Below, piece by piece: positions 38,146 to 46,159 of a stretch of DNA of 64,000 nt. Within the stretch, counting starts at the first letter, position 1, and every line of letters begins with the position of its first letter. The notes under the pieces are model-generated. The model was given only the letters and a program-made list of their open reading frames with translations. It had not been told where the DNA came from and searched no databases. The DNA comes from CATQHB01 sp965262595 (GTDB lineage: Bacteria; Chloroflexota; Dehalococcoidia; Lucifugimonadales; UBA3495): contig OZ253548.1 in assembly GCA_965262595.1 (NCBI GenBank), forward strand, positions 992,001 through 1,056,000, written 5' to 3'. The position numbers and the translations under genes were made by a program.

Positions 38146-39519
38146 ATGAAAATTGACCACAATATCTCGGCCGGCCTCGCCTGCCTGGTTCTTGCCGCAG
38201 TGACAGTGGCTTGCCTGGCCTGCGGGTCCTCCGCCGCCCCTGCCGGCGATGCAACTTCTTCGAATACTCTTGAAGCTCCTAAAGTGGCGGCGGACCTCGA
38301 TTCCGCTGCTGCGGCAGACTTTGCAGCCTCGGCGCCGGCGACCGCCGCGACAGCGTCTAAATCGGATTCAGTTCCCAGGACAGCCTCCGAAACCATTGAA
38401 CCCGAAGCCACAGCGCGCCCAACATTGGCCCCAACGAAACCTCTTGCCGAGTGGGAACAAGAGCTGCGATCGGCCCAGATTTACCCCGGCAGTTGGAAGA
38501 CCGACTTCAGCAAGCGGAGCGTACCTTACAACGAAATATTCTCCGGGGGCGTGCCTCGCGACGGGATCCCTCCGTTGGACAACCCAAGCTTCACTTCAGT
38601 TCAGCAGGCCGACGCCTGGCTGGAAGCAAAGGAACCGGTAATCTCCTTTGAGCTAAACGGCGAGGCCAAGGCATACCCGTTACAGATTCTGACCTGGCAT
38701 GAAATAGTGAATGACACCGTGGGCGGAGTTCCGGTGGTTGCCACTTTTTGCCCCCTGTGCAACTCGGCCATTGTCTTTGACCGCCGGCTGGGCGACGTGG
38801 TCTATGACTTCGGGGTATCCGGCAACCTGCGAAACAGCGACCTGATTATGTGGGACCGGCAAACTGAGTCCTGGTGGCAGCAGCTAACCGGGGATGCCAT
38901 TGTGGGGGAACTGACCGGAAAAAATCTGAATCTCTTACCCGCTGCCATCATTTCCTGGGAAGATTTCCGGGACAGCCACCCGGATGCTTTGGTTTTGTCC
39001 CGGGAAACCGGATTCAGCCGCAACTACGGGTTTAATCCCTATGTTGGGTACGACCGGGTGGACAAACCGCCTTTCCTCTTCTTTGGGGCTGAGGACGACC
39101 GATTGCTCCCGATGGAGCGTGTTGCGGCCTTTACCCTGGGAGACTCATCCGTCGCTTTTCCCTTCCCCTTGCTGGAGACCGAGGGCGTTATCCACCATAC
39201 CATTGACGGAAAAGACCTCGTGATCTTCTTCAAGCCCGGCACCCGCTCCGCCTTGGACGGAAGCTTCATCGGCGAATCGAAAGAGGTCGGGGCCACCGGC
39301 GTCTTTGAAAGAGGTTTGGACGGACAGCGGCTAACCTTCCGCGCTTTGGATAGCGGGTTTGAAGATGAGGAGACCGGCAGCCGATGGAACATCCTGGGGC
39401 AGGCGGTGGCCGGTCCGTTGACCGGGCAACAGCTAATCCCGGTAATTCACGCCAACCATTTCTGGTTTGCCTGGGCCGCTTTCCGCCCCGACACCGAAGT
39501 CTTCAGGGGTACCACCTGA
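38146..39519 (+). CDS. DUF3179 domain lipoprotein
   Basis: A 457-aa exported protein with a lipoprotein signal: hydrophobic AGLACLVLAAVTVACLAC with lipobox LAC and Cys at residue 26, then a linker rich in Ala, Ser and Thr (about 30-95). The folded part is DUF3179: PVISFELNGEAKAYPLQIL, WHEIVNDTVGGVPVVATFCP with CPLCNSAIVFDR, and the closing HANHFWFAWAAFRPDTEVF. The CPLC pair is conserved and may bind metal or be redox active. Function of the family is unknown; it is common in Chloroflexota and archaea. A hairpin follows the stop. Confidence 0.9.
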   Translation: MKIDHNISAGLACLVLAAVTVACLACGSSAAPAGDATSSNTLEAPKVAADLDSAAAADFAASAPATAATASKSDSVPRTASETIEPEATARPTLAPTKPLAEWEQELRSAQIYPGSWKTDFSKRSVPYNEIFSGGVPRDGIPPLDNPSFTSVQQADAWLEAKEPVISFELNGEAKAYPLQILTWHEIVNDTVGGVPVVATFCPLCNSAIVFDRRLGDVVYDFGVSGNLRNSDLIMWDRQTESWWQQLTGDAIVGELTGKNLNLLPAAIISWEDFRDSHPDALVLSRETGFSRNYGFNPYVGYDRVDKPPFLFFGAEDDRLLPMERVAAFTLGDSSVAFPFPLLETEGVIHHTIDGKDLVIFFKPGTRSALDGSFIGESKEVGATGVFERGLDGQRLTFRALDSGFEDEETGSRWNILGQAVAGPLTGQQLIPVIHANHFWFAWAAFRPDTEVFRGTT

Positions 39520-39556
39520 GCCGGTATTTTCAGAATCGTAGATTGGGCACGTAACA

Positions 39557-39592
39557 GGTATGGCAAAACCAGGTACGGTTTTGGGTGATACC
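39557..39592 (+). terminator. Hairpin after the DUF3179 gene
   Basis: GGTAT (39557-39561) pairs with ATACC (39588-39592), and CAAAACC (39564-39570) with GGTTTTG (39577-39583) around AGGTAC. No U tract, so termination is uncertain. Confidence 0.45.
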
Positions 39593-39745
39593 GGGCTAAA
39601 GAATCCGAACCGGTGGGCCGTCTGGTTGGCCGATTGTTGCCAGGCCCGTTTTGCTTCCTTACAATGATATGCAGCGATAATGATATGCAGCGTTCAATAC
39701 CTGACCCATTACGCCCATCGACCTACGTTCAGTTAAGGAGTAGTC

Positions 39746-40702
39746 ATGCCCACACCGCAGGTTACCTTCGGCTGCAACTTCACCGTGGAAGAATACTGGG
39801 ATGTGGTGGAGTTTGCTCAGAAAGCCGAGGAACTGGGATTCGACCGTATCACTACCGGCGAGCACCTGATGGACGGCAACCCGCCGCGGCCCACCCTGTT
39901 AAATATACCGGTAATGGCCGCCGCCGCCGGAGCCACCCGTACGCTTAGGGTTATGACCGGGATCGTCATCGCCCCGCTTTACCACCCGGTAATGCTGTCC
40001 AAGTTGGTGACTTCCCTTGACCTGGTTTCCAAGGGACGCCTCGATTTCGGAATCGGCGTCAGTGGTCAGCGGGGAACACAGGTCGAGTTCGACGCCCTGG
40101 GCATTTCGGTGCGTACCCGTGGGCGGCGCACCGATGAGATGCTGGAGGTGATGAAACGGCTTTGGACCGAAGAACACGTTAGCCACCAGGGGCGGTTCTT
40201 CAATTTTGAGGATGTGACCCTGTTGCCTCGTCCCCAGCAACAGCCCTATCCACCGATCTGGGTAGCCGGTCGCAGCGATGCCGCGATGCGACGGGCCGCG
40301 CTGCACGGCGACGGTTGGTACCCATACCTGTTTACGGTGCGCCGTCTGCGGGCCACCAACGAGACCGTCCGGAAAATGGCCGCCGATGCGGGAAGGGACC
40401 TGGCCGGCTTCCACTGGGGACTGAATCAGCCAACCGCCATATCCGAAGACCGGGCAGAGGCGCTAGCCACGGCGGTGTCCCACGTAGGCCAACGTTACGT
40501 GACGCCGGAACGGACCGCCGAAGACATTGCCCAGGCATTATGCCTAACCGGCACCCCCCAGGACTGCATCAAAGCCATTGAGGAACGGATCGACGCCGGA
40601 GTGCGAGATTTTATCTTCGGCTTTCTGTCCGCGGACGCCGCCGGACTGTACCGGCAGATGGAGCTTGTCTCCCGACAAGTGATACCCTACTTTCGGGGTT
40701 AG
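39746..40702 (+). CDS. LLM class F420/FMN-dependent oxidoreductase
   Basis: A luciferase-fold protein of 318 aa. It reads VTFGCNFTVEEYWDVVEFAQ, LGFDRITTGEHLMDGNPPR, TLRVMTGIVIAPLYHPVMLS, GRLDFGIGVSGQRGTQVEFD and PPIWVAGRSDAAMRRAALHG, typical for F420-dependent members with a TIGR03619-like layout. ATG 39746 follows AAGGAG. It is a separate branch from the 33.4-kb paralogue, being shorter and without its low-complexity insert. Single-gene transcript; substrate unknown. Confidence 0.92.
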   Translation: MPTPQVTFGCNFTVEEYWDVVEFAQKAEELGFDRITTGEHLMDGNPPRPTLLNIPVMAAAAGATRTLRVMTGIVIAPLYHPVMLSKLVTSLDLVSKGRLDFGIGVSGQRGTQVEFDALGISVRTRGRRTDEMLEVMKRLWTEEHVSHQGRFFNFEDVTLLPRPQQQPYPPIWVAGRSDAAMRRAALHGDGWYPYLFTVRRLRATNETVRKMAADAGRDLAGFHWGLNQPTAISEDRAEALATAVSHVGQRYVTPERTAEDIAQALCLTGTPQDCIKAIEERIDAGVRDFIFGFLSADAAGLYRQMELVSRQVIPYFRG

Positions 40703-40808
40703 CCCAGGCGGAATTGAGTCCGGAGAAAATGAGCCAAAGACGGTTAAGTCAGCAACATTAGACCGGAAATCGGCTGGGGCCCTATCTGGCTCGCTGGGGA
40801 CCGGCCCC

Positions 40809-40832
40809 GGTCGGGGCCGATCGGCCCTGACC
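40809..40832 (+). terminator. GC hairpin after the LLM oxidoreductase gene
   Basis: GGTCGGGGCC pairs with GGCCCTGACC around GATC, and contains the 14-bp palindrome GGGCCGATCGGCCC (40814-40827). It lies in a very G+C-rich stretch 100 nt after the stop. No U tract. Confidence 0.4.
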
Positions 40833-40929
40833 GACCCCAAACGGGCCCGAATGCCCCGGAAAATTTGTAGAGCCGAGATATGGCCGGCAACTTCCGGCAA
40901 CCGCTATAAAATGCCTTCAAGGATACCTT

Positions 40930-41361
40930 ATGCCCCTTTTCAGAATTGAGGCTTTCGTTCCGGCCCCGCCGGGGCAGGTCTTCCGTCACGTTACCGCCTT
41001 TCCGGCCCGAGGCGCTCCGGATATTCGGCTGCTGGAGGAGCGATACGGCCGTTTGTTGGGCCAGGAGGGTGACAGCTATACATTTGAGGAGAAAAGCGAG
41101 GCCGCGACCCGTTGGAGATACACTTTCAAGCCGCCTTCATCGCGGTTCATGGAAGCAGTGGAATCCACTTGGGCCGACCGAATAGATACCTTCGAGGCCT
41201 CCGGTCTGGGCACTCGATGGATTGTAGGCTGGAATCCAAAATCCCGGGGTTTCCCCGCTTTTGTCCAGTGGTTGGTCTTCAAGCACAAGGGAAGACAACA
41301 GGCTTACGACCGGCTGGTGCCGCCGGTGATTGAGGCTTTCCAATCGCAGGGATATTACTGA
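40930..41361 (+). CDS. SRPBCC family protein
   Basis: A 143-aa START/polyketide-cyclase-like protein. It begins FRIEAFVPAPPGQVFRHVTAFP, the usual first strand and helix of the hydrophobic-pocket fold, and ends with a long helix (PAFVQWLVFKHKGRQQAYDR to VIEAFQSQGYY). It probably binds a small hydrophobic ligand. ATG 40930 follows CAAGGATACC. No partner is evident, and it converges on the RidA gene. Confidence 0.8.
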   Translation: MPLFRIEAFVPAPPGQVFRHVTAFPARGAPDIRLLEERYGRLLGQEGDSYTFEEKSEAATRWRYTFKPPSSRFMEAVESTWADRIDTFEASGLGTRWIVGWNPKSRGFPAFVQWLVFKHKGRQQAYDRLVPPVIEAFQSQGYY

Positions 41362-41406
41362 ATACTCGGCTCGGCGGGCCGACAAGAGGCGCTGCTAGAC
41401 CTAGAC

Positions 41407-41823
41407 CTAGGGCAGGGCGGCAACCGCCTTGATTTCCACCAGGAAGTCCTCCCTCACCAGACCGTCAACGACCAGCAAAGTGTTGGGCGGGTAATCGCCG
41501 TCTGGGAACAGGGTCGAGAAAAGCGCGGCGCGCGCCTCCAAAAATGGCTGCACCGACTCCCGGCCCACCAGGTAAGTGGTGAACTCCACCACATTGCTGA
41601 ATGACGCACCGACCGCGCGGAGAACCTGTCCCAGGTTTTCGAAGGTCTGGCGGGTTTGGGCCGCCACGTCCCCGTCGCCAGGCAAGTTTCCGCTCCGGTC
41701 TATTCCCACCTGCCCGGCAAGGTATAGCAGCTCCCCTGCCCTGACCCGAATGGCCTGAGAATAAGCGCCCAGGGGCTGCGGAGCATCGTCGGTGTTAACT
41801 ACCTGTCGTTGTATTGGTTGCAT
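41407..41823 (-). CDS. RidA/YjgF family protein without the catalytic Arg
   Basis: A 138-aa RidA-fold protein. LGAYSQAIRVRAGELLYLAGQ and LVEIKAVAALP are typical, as is ASFSNVVEFTTYLV. In active imine deaminases an Arg (Arg105 in E. coli) follows the FPAR turn; here the turn is YPPNT, so Asn114 takes its place. It therefore belongs to one of the non-deaminase Rid subfamilies, often tied to catabolic operons. ATG 41823 follows ACAGGAGAG. It is next to an SDR gene on the same strand, 108 nt downstream, and is probably co-transcribed. Confidence 0.88.
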   Translation of the reverse strand: MQPIQRQVVNTDDAPQPLGAYSQAIRVRAGELLYLAGQVGIDRSGNLPGDGDVAAQTRQTFENLGQVLRAVGASFSNVVEFTTYLVGRESVQPFLEARAALFSTLFPDGDYPPNTLLVVDGLVREDFLVEIKAVAALP

Positions 41824-41931
41824 CCGTTACTCTCCTGTCCGGTGACTCTGGGTATTCCCTTCAATTGCCGTTGCAAGCGCCGGCGTGCTTTTCGGCGCGA
41901 ACCCGTAAACGTCAAACACGATTGGGCCAGG

Positions 41932-42714
41932 CTAGTCCGTAGAAGCGGCCACCAGGTAACGACCGCCTACAACGTTAAGTTGGTCTCCGGTAATGTAGGA
42001 TGACTCCTCGGAGGCCAGGAACAGGCAGGCGTTGGCAATGTCATAAATAGTGCCCTGGCGACCCAAGGGTATCCGGCGCATTTGTTCGGAATCCCCGGTG
42101 GGCCGCCGGGATTCTCTGGCGAACCATTCCGGGTTGCGGCGGGTAGTATCAATACTGCCGGGATTGACCATATTCGCCCTTATGTTGTAGGGAGCGAATT
42201 CGGCGGCTACCGCTCGTACAAAGCCCCAAAGACCCGTCTTGGCAGCGGTAACGGCGGAAGTGTCCGGGCGTCCGGTAATCGAGGCCATACCACCAATGGC
42301 GATGATACTGCCGGTTTCCCGTTCCATCATCCCCGGCAGCACGGCTTTACAGAGATAGAAGCTGGAATGCAGGTTAATCCCGAATACCCGGTGCCAGTCC
42401 TCGTCGGTAATGGTCAGCAGAGGATGGTGCGGTCTGATGGCGGCGTTACTGACCAGTATGTCAATCTTGCCCAGGGCGTTCAAGCTGTCGGCCACCAGCT
42501 TTTGACATTGGGCCGAATCGGCAATATCCGCCACCGCGGTGAAGGTCTTGACCCCCAACTCCCGGCATTCGGCGGCCACCTCATCCAACTCATTTTGACT
42601 TTGCAAAGAACTGAGCGCCAGGTCGGCCCCTTCCCGGGCAAAGGTCAAAGCCGTTTCTCGGCCAATGTTTCGGCTGGCCCCGGTAATCAGGGCCGTTTTC
42701 CCCGACAATCGCAC
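41932..42714 (-). CDS. SDR family protein lacking the Ser-Tyr catalytic pair
   Basis: A 260-aa Rossmann-fold short-chain dehydrogenase. The NAD(P) motif TGASRNIG (11-18), DIADS near 63, NAA at 90-92, Asn114 and the NPGSIDT and ITGDQLNVVGG blocks are all present. The catalytic Ser is replaced by Gly (IAIGGMAS, 139-145), and YxxxK reads V155-T-A-A-K159, so the proton-donating Tyr is gone. Normal hydride transfer to a carbonyl is therefore doubtful, although cofactor binding looks intact. GTG 42714 follows GGAGGAT. It heads a small operon with the Rid-family gene. Confidence 0.88.
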   Translation of the reverse strand: MRLSGKTALITGASRNIGRETALTFAREGADLALSSLQSQNELDEVAAECRELGVKTFTAVADIADSAQCQKLVADSLNALGKIDILVSNAAIRPHHPLLTITDEDWHRVFGINLHSSFYLCKAVLPGMMERETGSIIAIGGMASITGRPDTSAVTAAKTGLWGFVRAVAAEFAPYNIRANMVNPGSIDTTRRNPEWFARESRRPTGDSEQMRRIPLGRQGTIYDIANACLFLASEESSYITGDQLNVVGGRYLVAASTD

Positions 42715-42789
42715 GCTATATCCTCCAATTGGCAGCCAACGGGTAAGGCGCCAAGTGTTGAAGTGTTGAAAACTTTAAGGAAGCGGTTC

Positions 42790-42961
42790 TAAGGATACTC
42801 TGACTATGTCATTAAACTCCAGCGCCTTCACCCCGTCGTTCCGCGGAAGAAGGAACCTAAAACGCTGTGGACCGAGGTTCCTGCCTTCGCAGGAACGACG
42901 GGTCAGGAACGACAGGTAGAGATAAACACCCAGTTCACGGACTTATTCAGAGGTTCCCTAA
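42790..42961. mobile_element. MITE-like element with terminal inverted repeats
   Basis: About 170 bp bounded by TAAGGATACTCTGA (42790-42803) and TCAGAGGTTCCCTAA (42947-42961), which are imperfect inverted repeats of each other. Inside are smaller palindromes built on CGTCGTTCC and GGAACGACG (42834-42902). Positions 42789-42842 match the reverse complement of 54257-54308 almost completely. It encodes no protein and lies between the SDR and PAC2 genes. Confidence 0.6.
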
Positions 42962-42982
42962 TTCTCCGTGAAGGTGTACCAA

Positions 42983-43933
42983 CTAGGGGTCCGGGGGCGG
43001 TTCCGGAATATCCCCGAGAATGTCATCCAGAGTTCGGTCCAGTCCCGGGGCCAGCTCCACCGTTTCTTCAAAAGGAAGAAAGCTATAATCAGCCCGCACC
43101 CGGTCAATGATTTCCTTTGCCTTGGGATTGGAACTGCCAATTCGCTCCAGGACTTCCCGCATTCGGCCCGATTCCATGTTGCCCCGGGTTTCCAGGTCGG
43201 ACAAGTCCAAGTCCAGATTAAACATAGCCTTAATACGCCGCATTATGTCAAAAAAGGAACGGTAGTCGGTAACAATCCCCACAGGTTGGCCGCCGGTAGT
43301 GGAAAAGGGGTACATCGGGGCCATCGCACCCAGGCGAAACACGAACAAATCCGGATGGCGATAGTGGGCCAGATTGACCAGAGCCATACCCACCGTAGGA
43401 CCTTGTCGGACGCCGCTCCCGTAATTCGAAAACTGAATTCCGTATTTCTCCAGAGACTCCTTCATATCGGCGCGGCTATAAACACAACCAACCCGCCGCT
43501 CCAAGTCCGGCGGAGCTGGGCCGTTATAACCCTCAACGGTGACGGTTTGCTCAATACCCAACTCCCTTACCGCCTGAAAGAAAGTATTTCCGTACCTATC
43601 CAGGTCGAACCAGGGCTCTTCACCAATGAAAATTATCAGGCCATTACCGGCGTCATAAAAATCGTTATCCCAGTGCATCGGCACACTGGGCAGGCCCTCC
43701 TGGAAGGCAGCGGCCGGCCGGTAGGAATCATGCGTCCCCGATACCTGGAAGGGGTAGCATAGCTTCTGAATTTCCGGCCCCATGCGTCCGATTTTCCTGG
43801 CTCCTAGTTGGTCAACCAAATACTGGGGCAGTCCACTGGAAATATTCCCCCCATCAGACCATTGCCTCTTCCAGCCGGCAATGAGGTGCCGTGCCGGTGG
43901 CTTTTCATCGAGAATCAACAATTCACTGGTCAT
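42983..43933 (-). CDS. PAC2 family protein
   Basis: A 316-aa protein of the PAC2 (proteasome assembly chaperone 2-like) fold. LIAGWKRQWSDGGNISSGLP, DNDFYDAGNGLIIFIGEEPW, FFQAVRELGIEQTVTVEGYN and FVFRLGAMAPMYPFSTTGG follow the order of strands and loops of this family, which has phosphorylase-like topology and no known enzyme role in bacteria. The C-terminal helix region (VRADYSFLPFEETVELAPG) ends in a Pro-rich tail. ATG 43933 follows AGGAGAAGC. No neighbour suggests its role; it has been loosely linked to proteasome and carboxylate-amine ligase contexts elsewhere. Confidence 0.8.
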   Translation of the reverse strand: MTSELLILDEKPPARHLIAGWKRQWSDGGNISSGLPQYLVDQLGARKIGRMGPEIQKLCYPFQVSGTHDSYRPAAAFQEGLPSVPMHWDNDFYDAGNGLIIFIGEEPWFDLDRYGNTFFQAVRELGIEQTVTVEGYNGPAPPDLERRVGCVYSRADMKESLEKYGIQFSNYGSGVRQGPTVGMALVNLAHYRHPDLFVFRLGAMAPMYPFSTTGGQPVGIVTDYRSFFDIMRRIKAMFNLDLDLSDLETRGNMESGRMREVLERIGSSNPKAKEIIDRVRADYSFLPFEETVELAPGLDRTLDDILGDIPEPPPDP

Positions 43934-44286
43934 CGTTGGCTTCTCCTAAATGTTTAGTCGGTTTCGGCCGCTGGTTCTGCGTCTTGCTGCCCCCATTATA
44001 CAGAAAATATCGGACCCCACTACCAGACAGTCTCCGCAAACGGATGGAGTCCCCGCATCGGCCCTGGGATGAGCCGCGGCGAGGGCAACGAGCCTGCCCG
44101 ACCCGACCAGGGAGCAAAGCTTGATATGTATCTTTGAATCCGTTATTCTGGCACCATTAAACTGATACGGCCTGAAGCCACGGCGCGACTGCACCCCGGT
44201 ATAAATTGGCTCTAAATCATGTAACGGACCCCATCCAAGAATCGTACGCTGCGCCATGGCCGGAAGGCTGCCGGAGAGAAACAATA

Positions 44287-45045
44287 ATGAACGTACACGT
44301 TTACACCAACCCTGGTTGATTCAGTTGCCGGACGTTGGAGGAGTTCCTCACGTCTAACGGTGTTCAGTATGAGCACCACGATATAGCCAGCGATCCCCAG
44401 GCCCAGGAGTTCTTGGCCAGCCGCGGGGTCAAATCGGCGCCGGTAACGGTGGTGGACGATGAAATTATCATCGGCTACTACCCGAAGAAGTTGATTCCGG
44501 CCCTCAAGTTGAACACAACTGTTGATCTGTCGGGCCGAACCGGCTGGCTGGCCGAAAAGTACGACAAGATCTTGCACGCCGCCATTCGGGCAACCCTTCA
44601 ATGTTCACCGGAGCAGCTCCGACGGGACGTAGCCTGGCGGCCGGAAACCCTGCGGGATACCATCGTCCATATTGTCTCCTTTCCGGAGTTGGCGTGGTTA
44701 AGCCACCGGACCGGCAGCATGAGCACCGATGATATGCAGGCCGGACGGGCCCGGCTGGCTCACGTAAACGACGCGGACGCTATCGCAGAGTACGGCGAAG
44801 GTGTTATTCGAAACATCGTGGAGTTTTTGAACAGCGACAATTCCGAGGCCTTCGACCGGGTTGTTCCGGCCCACTATGGCGGTGAAGTGACGGTGGTAGA
44901 GTTGTTGAACATTATCTTGAGTCACAGCACTCACCATCTGAAGCAAATTTACTGGTTCATGGACACCGAACTTGGGCTTACCCCGGTTAACCCGGCTACA
45001 GCCGAGGATATGGAAGGCATATTCACGCCGCAAGCCCTGATTTAG
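44287..45045 (+). CDS. Glutaredoxin-DinB fusion, probable selenoprotein (in-frame UGA)
   Basis: A 252-residue frame that is open except for one TGA at 44317-44319. Translation from ATG 44287 (GGAGA 9 nt upstream) gives MNVHVYTNPG, then UGA, then FSCRTLEEFLTSNG: a glutaredoxin start whose CxxC would be UxxC with Sec11 and Cys14. The Grx fold continues to about residue 72, with the cis-Pro in SAPVTVVDDEIIIGYYPKKL. Residues about 80-240 form a four-helix DinB-like domain (HAAIRATLQCSPEQL, HSTHHLKQIYWFMD). A hairpin at 44328-44360 has the features of a bacterial SECIS. Fused reduction of a thiol-dependent DinB-type transferase is inferred. A plain nonsense mutation of the first active-site Cys codon is the alternative. 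Confidence 0.75.
44328..44360 (+). promoter_or_regulatory. Putative bacterial SECIS hairpin
   Basis: After the UGA (44317-44319), CCG (44328-44330) can pair with CGG (44358-44360), GACGT (44331-44335) pairs with ACGTC (44350-44354), then, after a two-base bulge UG (44336-44337), GAGG (44338-44341) pairs with CCTC (44346-44349) around the loop AGTT. The apical loop starts 22 nt after the UGA and has G at its second position, in line with the bSECIS rule (loop 16-37 nt from UGA, G among the first two loop bases). The bulged U and loop GU also recall the fdhF element. Confidence 0.6.
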
Positions 45046-45124
45046 CGGAAGAAGCTCCTCCAGGTCCGCGGCGCCTTAACTCGCCACGATAACCAACAGG
45101 AGCGCCAGAAGGAAGGAGTATTTT

Positions 45125-45985
45125 ATGGCAGCCTACGACCCGACACAGTGGTTTGAAGTGCAAGTCCACGAGCAGGAATACCGCCGGGACGGTAGTGAAT
45201 CCTGGACCGTACGTATTTATCAACCCCAGGGGAACGGGCCCTTTCCGGCTATGCTGGATGTCCACGGGGGAGCCTGGAACCGGGGGGAACGCACCAATGA
45301 CGAGGTTATGAACCGGGCATTGGCTGCCAGCGGCATCGTAGTCGCTGCCGTCGATTTCCGCCTGGCCCCGGCGCACCCTTATCCGGCCCAGGTAATGGAC
45401 GTTAATTTTGCGACTCGCTGGTTCAAGGCTCATGCCGCCGACTTCAACGCCGATGCGGCCATGTTGGGCGGAATCGGTTCGTCCAGCGGCGGGCATACTC
45501 TGATGCTCAGCGCCATGCGGCCTGACGACCCCCGCTACTCGGCGCAGGAACTGTCCGGCGCGGACGGCGTTGACGCTTCTCTGGCCTACACTATTTGCTG
45601 CTGGCCGGTGCTGGACCCCTACGCCCGTTACCTGTACGCCCAGGAATCGAACAATGAACGGCTGGCCGCATCCAGCGAAGCTTATTTCCTGAACCAGGAC
45701 GCGATGAAGGAAGGCAACCCGCAACACATCCTGGAGCGGGGCGAAAAGGTACAGCTTCCCCCCACCCTTATCATCCAGGGCACCAAAGACGATAACGTGC
45801 CCCTGTCCATTCCCCAGAACTTCGAAACTGCCTTCAGAGGCGCCGGCGGTGACATTCAGGTAGAGTACTTCACCGATATGGTACACGGCTTCGGCAACAC
45901 CCCCGGCCCGGAATCGGATCGGGCCATCGGCTTGATGAAAGCCTTTGTCGCCCGCTGCCTGGCCCCGGCCGGCGCGCCGGCTTAA
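45125..45985 (+). CDS. Alpha/beta hydrolase, carboxylesterase type
   Basis: A 286-aa esterase-like enzyme of the hormone-sensitive-lipase group. MLDVHGGAWNRG gives the HGGA oxyanion motif, GSSSGG the nucleophile Ser elbow, IQGTKDDNVP the Asp and TDMVHGFG the His. ATG 45125 follows AAGGAGTAT. It starts 79 nt after the glutaredoxin-DinB gene on the same strand and may share its transcript. A palindromic repeat follows it. Hydrolysis of a short-chain ester is likely; no signal peptide. Confidence 0.88.
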   Translation: MAAYDPTQWFEVQVHEQEYRRDGSESWTVRIYQPQGNGPFPAMLDVHGGAWNRGERTNDEVMNRALAASGIVVAAVDFRLAPAHPYPAQVMDVNFATRWFKAHAADFNADAAMLGGIGSSSGGHTLMLSAMRPDDPRYSAQELSGADGVDASLAYTICCWPVLDPYARYLYAQESNNERLAASSEAYFLNQDAMKEGNPQHILERGEKVQLPPTLIIQGTKDDNVPLSIPQNFETAFRGAGGDIQVEYFTDMVHGFGNTPGPESDRAIGLMKAFVARCLAPAGAPA

Positions 45986-46033
45986 AGGGCAGGGAAGTGA
46001 CGACGGAGCTTAAGTGAACCAGTTTCCCATGGC

Positions 46034-46062
46034 GTAGGGGCGGGTTTGAAACCCGCCCCTAC
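46034..46062. repeat. Perfect palindromic repeat
   Basis: GTAGGGGCGGGTTT (46034-46047) and AAACCCGCCCCTAC (46049-46062) are perfect inverted repeats around a single G. The sequence would fold into a very stable hairpin between the esterase and the enolase-type gene and may end transcription. Its core resembles the hairpin at 34697-34728. Confidence 0.65.
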
Positions 46063-46159
46063 ATTTACCAGCCTACGTTTGCCAAAGCGGACCCTTGCTC
46101 GTCAGAATCCGTTTGCGCGTGCATCGGGTTCAAGTCAGCCCGCACCAGGAGAGAATCCG

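Noticed and set aside
42834..42902. CRISPR-like array from repeated palindromes
   Set aside because: Units are irregular in length and spacing and overlap each other; they belong to the MITE-like element.
46115..46150. Possible tRNA 3' half (GGTTCAAGTC followed by a CCA)
   Set aside because: The T-arm does not pair beyond one base pair and no acceptor or anticodon stem is found upstream.
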